Source: Alteraurantiacibacter buctensis (GTDB lineage Bacteria; Pseudomonadota; Alphaproteobacteria; Sphingomonadales; Sphingomonadaceae). From it: DNA of 64,000 bases. The notes under the pieces were generated by a model, which did not search any database, was not told the DNA's origin, and saw only the letters and a program-made list of their open reading frames with translations. Numbering within the stretch: the stretch's first letter is position 1; every line of letters starts with the position of its first letter. A program made the position numbers and the translations under genes. The stretch covers positions 124,001-188,000 of the forward strand of contig NZ_WTYV01000001.1 in assembly GCF_009827655.1 (NCBI RefSeq), in the 5' to 3' direction. Shown one piece after another: positions 31,864-38,952 of this stretch.

Positions 31864-34064
31864 TCCGCCGCCTCGCTTTTGCCGCGTCCCTGCTGATGGC
31901 GGCCTGTTCGCAAGGGGATGCCCCGCCCCAGGTCGACACCAGCCAATACGGCGCGGGCGCCAACTGGGAAACCACCGGCGGCGACTGGGCGGGCAGCCAC
32001 TTCAGCCGCCTGGGCGGCATTACCAAGGACAACGTGGGCGAGCTGGGGCTGGCCTGGGAGTATGACCTGGGCACCGCGCGGGTGCAGGAAAGCACCCCCG
32101 TGGTAATCGACGGGATCATGTATGCCAGCGGCAACCTGGGCCGCGTCTATGCCCTGAACGCCGTGACCGGCGAGGAGCTGTGGACCTTCGTGCCCGAGAT
32201 GGACATGCAGGTGGTCCGCAGCGCCTGTTGCGACTGGGCCAACCGCGGCCTGGCCGTATCGGGCGACAAGGTGCTGGTCGCCGCGCTGGACGGCACGCTC
32301 TACGCCCTCAACCGGCAGACCGGCGGGATCGAATGGCAGGCCGATACCATCGTCGACAAGGAACGGGGCTATACCGTTACCGGCGCGCCCGAAGTGGCGG
32401 GCGATGTGGTGGTGATCGGCAATGCCGGCGGCGAATACGACACGCGCGGCTATGTCACCGCCTACAACCTGGCCGATGGCAGTGAAGCCTGGCGTTTCTG
32501 GACCGTCCCGCGCGATCCCGCGCTGGGCGAGCAGGAGAGCGAGGCGCTGGACGCGGCGCTGTCCACCTGGAGCGAGGACAGCCGCTGGGATATCGGCGGC
32601 GGCGGCACCGTGTGGGATGCGATCAACTACGATCCCGTTTTCGACCAGGTGCTGATCGGCGTGGGCAATGGCGGACCCTATCCACAGGCGATCCGCAGCC
32701 CCGGCGGGGGTGACAACCTCTACCTGAACTCCGTGGTCGCGCTCGATCGTGCCACGGGCGAGATGAAGTGGCACTTCCAGGAAACCCCGCAGGACAACTG
32801 GGACCTGACCGCCACCCAGCCGATGACGCTGGCCGAGATCGATGTGGGCGGTGGCGAAAAGCGCCCCGTGGTGCTGCACACGCCCAAGAACGGCTTCTTC
32901 TTCGTGATCGACCGCGAAACCGGCCGCGCGCTGGCCGCCAACCCCATCGTGCGAACAACCTGGGCCAGCGGCTGGAACCTGGAGACCCAGCGTCCGGTGC
33001 TGACGCCGGAGGTGTCCGACTACACCAGCAAGCCGCAGATCGTGTTCCCCGGATCGCCCGGTGCGCGCAACTGGTATCCGGCGGCCTACGATCCCGGTCG
33101 CAACCTCTATTTCGCGCACGTGCTGGACATGGGCAACCTGATGTTCCTGCCCGGCCCGGTCGACAATGTGCCGCATGAAAAGAATTTCATGAACGCCGGC
33201 GCGGCGATCATCTTCACACCCGATCTTGAGGCCGCCGCCGCCACCCTGCCCCCGCCGGTGCGTGCGGCGGTGGAAGCGCATCCCGCCTGGCAGTGGGTGA
33301 AGGACCAGCCCTATTCCAGCCAGTTGCGCGCCATCGACCCGATGACCGGCGAGACCAAATGGTCGGTCGACAGCATGGGCTGGCAGGACCGGCAAGGCGT
33401 GCTGGCCACGCAGACTGGCGTGATCTTCCACGGCAACCTGGCCGGCCGCCTGTTCGCCCGCGATGCCGAGACGGGCGAGGAGCTGTGGCACGTGGATACC
33501 GGCTCCACCATCATGGCCGCCCCGATGACCTACGAGGTGGACGGCATGCAATACGTGGCCGTGCAGACCGGCTGGGGCGGCGGTGGCTGGGGCTTCGTGC
33601 CCCCCTATGCAGCCGCCTACAGCAAGGGCAACGCCAACCGCCTGCTGGTGTTCAGGCTGGGCGGCGGCGCGGTGCGCGTGCCGGATGACCTGCCCGCGCT
33701 GGAACCTGCGCCCGTCCCGCCCGCACAGGCCCCCGGCGTGACGCCGCAGATGATTGCCGAGGGCGGCGTGCTGTTCACCACCAACTGCACCATGTGCCAT
33801 TCCAACCAGCCGCGCGCCCCCCTGCCGGACCTGCGGCGGATGCAGCCGGGCGTTCACGCCGGGTTCGAGCAGATCGTGCTGGGCGGCCTGCTGGTCCCGC
33901 GCGGTATGCCCAAATGGGATGACCGGTTGACGCCCGAGCAGGTGCGGGCGATCCATGCCTACCTGATCGACCTGCAGGGCAAGCTGCGCACCCGCGAGCT
34001 GGACCTGCAACGCCGCGGCCTGCCGCTGGATACCCAGGCCCTGACCATTCTATCGAGTTACTGA
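31860..34064 (+). CDS. PQQ-dependent quinohemoprotein alcohol dehydrogenase, predicted lipoprotein
   Basis: Periplasmic alcohol dehydrogenase of 734 residues: an eight-bladed PQQ propeller followed by a cytochrome c domain. The adjacent Cys123-Cys124 pair (SACCDWANRG), catalytic Asp315 in NWDLTATQ and the haem site CTMCH (643-647), with Met in RGMPKWDD, are visible. The residue two after Asp315 is Thr, as in Ca2+-type enzymes. The signal ends SLLMAAC (Cys17), a lipobox, so it should be membrane-anchored. ATGA overlaps the NmrA stop. It probably oxidises a side-chain alcohol to the aldehyde handled by the next gene. Confidence 0.9.
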   Translation: MIRRLAFAASLLMAACSQGDAPPQVDTSQYGAGANWETTGGDWAGSHFSRLGGITKDNVGELGLAWEYDLGTARVQESTPVVIDGIMYASGNLGRVYALNAVTGEELWTFVPEMDMQVVRSACCDWANRGLAVSGDKVLVAALDGTLYALNRQTGGIEWQADTIVDKERGYTVTGAPEVAGDVVVIGNAGGEYDTRGYVTAYNLADGSEAWRFWTVPRDPALGEQESEALDAALSTWSEDSRWDIGGGGTVWDAINYDPVFDQVLIGVGNGGPYPQAIRSPGGGDNLYLNSVVALDRATGEMKWHFQETPQDNWDLTATQPMTLAEIDVGGGEKRPVVLHTPKNGFFFVIDRETGRALAANPIVRTTWASGWNLETQRPVLTPEVSDYTSKPQIVFPGSPGARNWYPAAYDPGRNLYFAHVLDMGNLMFLPGPVDNVPHEKNFMNAGAAIIFTPDLEAAAATLPPPVRAAVEAHPAWQWVKDQPYSSQLRAIDPMTGETKWSVDSMGWQDRQGVLATQTGVIFHGNLAGRLFARDAETGEELWHVDTGSTIMAAPMTYEVDGMQYVAVQTGWGGGGWGFVPPYAAAYSKGNANRLLVFRLGGGAVRVPDDLPALEPAPVPPAQAPGVTPQMIAEGGVLFTTNCTMCHSNQPRAPLPDLRRMQPGVHAGFEQIVLGGLLVPRGMPKWDDRLTPEQVRAIHAYLIDLQGKLRTRELDLQRRGLPLDTQALTILSSY

Positions 34065-34077
34065 GGAGAGACGAGTC

Positions 34078-35541
34078 ATGACCCCCGAAGGCGTCAACAT
34101 CAAGCACCCGGACAAGCTGTTCATCGGCGGCGAATGGGTGGCCCCGCACGGCACCGCCGTGATCGAGGTGGAAAACCCCGTCAGCGAGGAAGTGGTCGCC
34201 CGCGTGGCCCATGCCGACACGGTGGACATGGACAAGGCCGTGGCCGCCGCCCGCGCCGCCTTCGACCATGGCCCCTGGCCCACCACTCCGCCCATGGAGC
34301 GCATGGCCAAGCTGATGCAGCTGTGTGACGAGCTGGACAAGCGCGTGCCCGAGCTGGCTGCCGCCTGGACAGCGCAGATCGGCGGCCTGGCCAGCGCCAG
34401 TGGCCCGATGCACGGCGGCGCGGTGATGGGCCTGCGCGGCATCGCATCGCTGGGCGAGCGCTTCCAGTGGGAAGAACGCCGCCCCGGCATGGCGGTCAAC
34501 ACCGTGTGCGTGGTGCGCGAACCCGTGGGCGTGGTGGCGGCCATCGCCCCGTGGAACGGCCCCTTCGCCATCATGGCCAACAAGGTGTTCTATGCCCTGA
34601 TCGCGGGCTGCACCGTGATCATGAAGCCTTCGCCCGAAACGCCGCTGGAAGCCTATATCATCGCCGAGGCGGCCGAAGCTGCCGGACTGCCGGCCGGCAC
34701 GGTCAACCTGGTGCCGTCCGACCGGGAGGCGGCCGATCACCTGGTTCACAACAAGGGGCTCGACAAGGTCACCTTCACCGGCTCCAGCGCTGCCGGCATG
34801 CACATCGCCAGCGTCTGCGGCGCCAACATGACCCGCTGCACGCTGGAACTGGGCGGCAAGAGCGCGGCGATCATCCGTGACGATTTCAGCACCGATGTGG
34901 CCGCGCAGATCCTGGGCAACACCATCACCGTGATGAGCGGCCAGGTCTGCGCCATGCTCAGCCGCGCCATCGTCCCGCGCTCGCGCCATGACGAGCTGGC
35001 CGAGAAGATCGCCGCCGTGATGAAGCAGGTCAAAATCGGCGACCCCAACGATCCCGCCACCCAGCTTGGCCCCCTGGCCATGCGCCGCCAGCGCGACCGG
35101 GTGGAAATGTACATCGAGGAAGGCAGGAAGACCGCCGACCTCGTCACCGGCGGGCAACGTCCGGCGCACCTCAACAAGGGCTATTTCATCGAGCCCACGC
35201 TGTTCGCCAACGTCGACAACACCAGCCGCATCGCGCAGGAGGAGCTCTTCGGCCCCGTGCTCAGCCTGATCCCGGCCGAGGACGAGGAGGATATGATCCG
35301 CATCGCCAACGAGAGCGACTTCGGCCTCAACGGCAGCGTGTTCACCAACGACCACCAGGCGGCTTACGACATTGCCCGCAAGGTCCGCACAGGCGTGGTG
35401 GGGCAGAACGGCATGCGCATGGAATGGACCGCGCCGTTCGGCGGCTTCAAGAAGTCCGGCATCGGCCGCGAGGGTGGCGACGAGGGCCTGTGGGGCTATG
35501 TCGAGACCAAAACCATCCTGCTGGATGGCGCACCTGCCTGA
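34078..35541 (+). CDS. Aldehyde dehydrogenase (NAD(P)+)
   Basis: ALDH of 487 residues with the PWNGPF cofactor loop, the general base Glu in TLELGGKS, the catalytic Cys in SGQVCAMLSR and EELFGPV. GAGGAGAG precedes ATG 34078, 13 bp after the quinohemoprotein stop, so it is the third gene of that operon. A predicted aromatic or side-chain aldehyde is oxidised to the acid. There is no signal peptide, so the aldehyde must cross into the cytoplasm. Confidence 0.92.
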   Translation: MTPEGVNIKHPDKLFIGGEWVAPHGTAVIEVENPVSEEVVARVAHADTVDMDKAVAAARAAFDHGPWPTTPPMERMAKLMQLCDELDKRVPELAAAWTAQIGGLASASGPMHGGAVMGLRGIASLGERFQWEERRPGMAVNTVCVVREPVGVVAAIAPWNGPFAIMANKVFYALIAGCTVIMKPSPETPLEAYIIAEAAEAAGLPAGTVNLVPSDREAADHLVHNKGLDKVTFTGSSAAGMHIASVCGANMTRCTLELGGKSAAIIRDDFSTDVAAQILGNTITVMSGQVCAMLSRAIVPRSRHDELAEKIAAVMKQVKIGDPNDPATQLGPLAMRRQRDRVEMYIEEGRKTADLVTGGQRPAHLNKGYFIEPTLFANVDNTSRIAQEELFGPVLSLIPAEDEEDMIRIANESDFGLNGSVFTNDHQAAYDIARKVRTGVVGQNGMRMEWTAPFGGFKKSGIGREGGDEGLWGYVETKTILLDGAPA

Positions 35542-35552
35542 ACCGGAACCTT

Positions 35553-35645
35553 CCCCTCCCGCTTGCGGGAGGGGTTAGGGGTGGGCGCGGGCAAGCGCTG
35601 CCTCCTGACAGGCCCACCCCTTGCCCCTCCCCTAAGCGGGAGGGG
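35553..35645. repeat. REP pair (REPIN): two inverted CCCCTCCCGC hairpins
   Basis: CCCCTCCCGC-TT-GCGGGAGGGG (35553-35574) and CCCCTCCCCTAAGCGGGAGGGG (35624-35645) flank about 50 bp. The inner flanks are also complementary (TTAGGGGTGGGC against GCCCACCCCTTG), so the whole unit is a long imperfect palindrome. It ends the aldehyde dehydrogenase operon. Confidence 0.8.
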
Positions 35646-35886
35646 AGATGGGTAATTTTATTTCTTACCCAAGCAGCATTGTAATTCCGAGATGCCTGGC
35701 CTATATGGCCTCTCAACACGCGAAAGCAGCCACGGCTTGAGAGGGCCTGCTGCTACGGATTTCGCGGCCCCCCAGTCCCCCGGACCGTAAAGTTCCACCG
35801 GACCATCAGGCCTGCGCCATTTCCCGTTTGTCATAACCACGTAACGGGCAGGCGCCAGACGCCACCCGACTATTCAGGATTACCCA
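35646..35886. other. Intergenic region of lower GC, no convincing gene
   Basis: About 240 bp with less GC than its surroundings and no clear coding bias. A 60-codon frame on the minus strand (ending 35658) has poor codon use and no ribosome site. Confidence 0.5.
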
Positions 35887-36033
35887 ATGCATACCCAGAT
35901 TCTATCCCGCGCGTATCTGCGCAACACGCCCTGGCATGCGCTGCCTGCCGCACCCCACGGTGCCGCCGCGCATCCCGCCCAGCCGCTCAGCGCGGCCGAC
36001 CTGCGCCGCATCGTCGCGGCGATGATCGACTAA
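35887..36033 (+). CDS. Possible 48-residue protein
   Basis: A short frame from ATG 35887 to TAA 36031-36033 with AGGA 7 nt before the start and strong GC-ending codon bias. The peptide begins MHTQILSRAYLRNTPWHALP, has an Ala/His/Pro middle and ends in a helical LSAADLRRIVAAMID. The C-terminal helix looks like a small interaction or DNA-related motif, but no family was recognised. It converges with the PQQ dehydrogenase gene. Confidence 0.5.
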   Translation: MHTQILSRAYLRNTPWHALPAAPHGAAAHPAQPLSAADLRRIVAAMID

Positions 36034-36040
36034 ACGTCCC

Positions 36041-38293
36041 TCAATCGATCCCGATCGAGCGCAGGATTGCCTCATCGGGATCAAGCGGGGTCTGCCCCGC
36101 CGGATACCCGTTTTCACTCAGCATCAGGGCCACCAGCGCCAGGTATTGCGCGGCCGGCAGCGAATTGCCCATCCCCACCGGCATGCTGGTGCGGGTGTAG
36201 GTATAGAGGTCCGCCACGGACTTGCCGCGCCAGTTGGCCACGAAGGCACTGCCCTTCAGCGTCGGCACCCCCGGCCCGCCCTGGAAATCCGCCCCGTGGC
36301 ACACCGCACAGGCGCGCGCATAGGCGGCGCGCCCTTCCTCTACCTGCGTCGGCGTGAACACCCCGGCGCTTGCCTGGATCGAGAAGCTCTGCGCCAGCGC
36401 GGGATCATCAAACCCGGCGCCGCCCGCCGTGCGGAAGGCCCGCTGCGGACCTGTCGCGCCGATGCCCGCCTCGGGCAGGGCGAAGACGAACAGCGTGTTC
36501 TGCGTGCCATGCGTCAGTTCTGGCGTGAAGGCATCGGACAGCCAGCGCCCGGTGGACACCGCGACATACTGCCGCCCGCCCACCGCAAAGGTGGCCGGAT
36601 AGCCGGTGACCGATGAGCCCAGGTTCATCGCCCACAGTTCCGCCCCCGTCTCCTGGTCCAGCGCCATGAAGCGCCCCCCCGCGTCACCCGCGAACACCAG
36701 CCCGCCGCCGGTGGTGATCAGGCTTTGCAGCCCGGCCCGCTGGCGCAGTTCCCACCGGGTGCGCCCGGTTACCGCATCCACCGCGAACAGGCTGCCCAGC
36801 ATCCCCTGCGCCTGCTCGGCAATGGCGATGCGCTGGCTCATGCCGTAAATGCCCGGATTGCTGGCCGGGTCCACCGCCGTCATCTGCGCGCACAGGTTCA
36901 GCAAGGGCATGAACAGCGTGCGCGTATCCGGGCTGTAGCTGCCGGTCATGTAATTGGCCCCGCCGGTAGGGCCGGGGCATACCTCGTGCGCAGTGGTGTA
37001 GTCGTGCGGCACGCTGGCCGGGTTCAGGTGCGCGCGGCCGGTGGCCCCGTCAATCCGTTCGATCACCGTCTGGTGCACCGTGGGCCGCGCCCACAGGAAG
37101 CGGCCCGTCTCGCGGTCCAGCGTGGTGACGATGCCGGGCTTGCCGGGAATGCCGGTGAGCGTGCGATAGGTGCGCCCCGGCTCGATATCGGGGGCCATCC
37201 ACGCCACGGCGGCGGGATCGGGGGCCACTTCCTGGTCCACCAGGATGCGGGCGAAGGTATGGTCCAGGTCCCAGTGGTCGACCATGTGCTGGTAATGCCA
37301 CACGATCCGCCCCGTCCGCACGTCCAGCGCCAGGGTGGAGTTGTGGTAGAGGTAATCATGGTCAGGCCCGGCCAGGCTGATCTTGGGCGCGGGCGCGGTA
37401 ACGCTGGTGCCCATGTAGATCAGCTTCAGTTCCGGATCATAGCTGGCGATCATCCACGCACCCACCTGCTGGCGGCGGTCCAGCGGCAAGCCGCCCCATG
37501 ATGCGTCATTCGGATCGTCGCCTTGCGCGATCAGCGGCCTGCGCCATACCTCTGCGCCTGTGGTGGCATCGTGGGCCACGATCACGCAGGCCTCCGCCCC
37601 GCCTTCCGGCTCGCACGACCGGCCGGTGATCGCCAGGCCATCGGCGATGATCGGGCCGGAGCTGATCTTGGCCCCGTTGCGATAGTCGTCGATCTGCGTT
37701 TCCCACACCAGTTGCCCGGTGCGGGCATTGAGCGCGTAGAGATAGTTGTCCGCCGCCTGGCCGATGATCAACTGGCCATAGATCGCCAGGTTGCGGGTGG
37801 TGTCGTACACCGGCAGGAACTGGCCGATATCCTCGGGCAACGGGCGGCGGTACTGCCACAGCATCCGGCCGCTGGCGGCATCGATCGCCTCGATCACATC
37901 ACTGGGGCCGGGGAAATACATGATCCCGTCATGCACCAGCGGGGTGCCTTCCTGGTGCCCGGGGCTGAGCGGGCGCACCCACACCATGCGCAAGGTGCCC
38001 ACGTTCTCGCGGTTGATCTGCGCCAGCGGGGAATGGCCCCAGCTATCCAGCGTGCGCCGCCAGCTCAGCCAGTCGGCCGGATCGGGCTGCTGGATCTCGG
38101 CATCGGTGACGGGCTCGAAGTCCGGCACCAGCACTTCGACGGGGGGAGCACTCGCGGCTGGCCGGGGCGCAACCGCCTGCCCCACGCTGCCCTGGCCCAC
38201 GCTGCCTTGGCCGCCGCCTGCCTGCGCGGCCAAATGGCTTGCGGCGAGCACGGCCAGGGCACAGCCCAGCGCCAGTTTCCCCCCGGCGGCCAT
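36041..38293 (-). CDS. Second PQQ-dependent quinohemoprotein, with DLD metal-site signature
   Basis: An exported 750-residue protein: signal peptide (GKLALGCALAVLAASHLAAQ), a Gly/Ser/Gln linker, a PQQ propeller and a C-terminal cytochrome c domain (CAVCH 662-666, Met in SMPVGMGNS). The catalytic region reads HMVDHWDLDHTF with Asp342 and a second Asp at 344; an Asp two after the catalytic one marks lanthanide-using PQQ dehydrogenases. The adjacent Cys pair of the first enzyme is missing. ATG 38293 is immediately downstream of the exported SnoaL gene, so the two are coupled. Its substrate and metal are unknown. Confidence 0.87.
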   Translation of the reverse strand: MAAGGKLALGCALAVLAASHLAAQAGGGQGSVGQGSVGQAVAPRPAASAPPVEVLVPDFEPVTDAEIQQPDPADWLSWRRTLDSWGHSPLAQINRENVGTLRMVWVRPLSPGHQEGTPLVHDGIMYFPGPSDVIEAIDAASGRMLWQYRRPLPEDIGQFLPVYDTTRNLAIYGQLIIGQAADNYLYALNARTGQLVWETQIDDYRNGAKISSGPIIADGLAITGRSCEPEGGAEACVIVAHDATTGAEVWRRPLIAQGDDPNDASWGGLPLDRRQQVGAWMIASYDPELKLIYMGTSVTAPAPKISLAGPDHDYLYHNSTLALDVRTGRIVWHYQHMVDHWDLDHTFARILVDQEVAPDPAAVAWMAPDIEPGRTYRTLTGIPGKPGIVTTLDRETGRFLWARPTVHQTVIERIDGATGRAHLNPASVPHDYTTAHEVCPGPTGGANYMTGSYSPDTRTLFMPLLNLCAQMTAVDPASNPGIYGMSQRIAIAEQAQGMLGSLFAVDAVTGRTRWELRQRAGLQSLITTGGGLVFAGDAGGRFMALDQETGAELWAMNLGSSVTGYPATFAVGGRQYVAVSTGRWLSDAFTPELTHGTQNTLFVFALPEAGIGATGPQRAFRTAGGAGFDDPALAQSFSIQASAGVFTPTQVEEGRAAYARACAVCHGADFQGGPGVPTLKGSAFVANWRGKSVADLYTYTRTSMPVGMGNSLPAAQYLALVALMLSENGYPAGQTPLDPDEAILRSIGID

Positions 38294-38294
38294 C

Positions 38295-38849
38295 TCAGTT
38301 GTCGATCCGCTTGTCGTTGGGGTCGATCGGCGTATCGGTCCGCAGCATCGGGTCCCAGTGCTCGGCGATCTTGCCATCCTGGATGCGGAACATGTCGAAC
38401 CAGGTGGAATAATAGCGCGCGCCGGTGCTGTCGGTCTCCGGCCGCACGAAGGCGATGGTGACGAAGTTGCGTTCCGCCATGATGTTGATCATCGGCAGTT
38501 CCAGCCGGTCGAGAATGTCGCGCTCGGGCCGGGTGTTGCGGATGTATTCCTGCACGCCCGCCAGCCCCTGCGCCGCCATCGGGTTGTGCTGGATATAGTC
38601 CTCGCGGATGAACTCGCCCGCGCGGCCCGCCAGGCCCGCCTGCAGCACGATGCGATACATGTCGTAGACCAGCCGCTTGTTGGCGGCCAGCTGCGGATCG
38701 TCGCTGGCCAGCAGGGCTTCATGGTCGGTGGGTACGGTCGGCGGCGTTGCGGTCACTGGCTCAGCTCCTTGGGTTTGCGCGGAGGCAGGGGCTGCGATAG
38801 TGGCGCAGGCAGTCAGCAGCAGGGCTGCAAAATAGGCGGTATGTCGCAT
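38295..38849 (-). CDS. Exported SnoaL-like protein (184 aa), possible lipoprotein
   Basis: The signal sequence MRHTAYFAALLLTACATIAAPASA contains a lipobox-like LTAC (Cys15) and an alternative AxA site, so it is periplasmic or membrane-anchored. The mature part is a SnoaL domain: LAANKRLVYDMYRIVLQAG, REDYIQHNPMAAQGL and FRIQDGKIAEHWDPM. GGAGAG lies before ATG 38849. A SnoaL protein exported together with a PQQ dehydrogenase suggests a periplasmic isomerase or lyase step on the alcohol or aldehyde; this is inference. Confidence 0.8.
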   Translation of the reverse strand: MRHTAYFAALLLTACATIAAPASAQTQGAEPVTATPPTVPTDHEALLASDDPQLAANKRLVYDMYRIVLQAGLAGRAGEFIREDYIQHNPMAAQGLAGVQEYIRNTRPERDILDRLELPMINIMAERNFVTIAFVRPETDSTGARYYSTWFDMFRIQDGKIAEHWDPMLRTDTPIDPNDKRIDN

Positions 38850-38952
38850 GAACTCTCCCTCTCGTCCCCTTCCTGCCACTCGGCGCTTGGCGCGGCAAGA
38901 CGGAGGAGCTAAGGCGCGGCCGGACAAAATCAATTTCAGCGAGTTTTCCTGC

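Noticed and set aside
35658..35840. 60-codon minus-strand frame in the low-GC intergenic region
   Set aside because: Third-position GC is far below that of real genes here and there is no ribosome site; it could be a remnant but cannot be supported.
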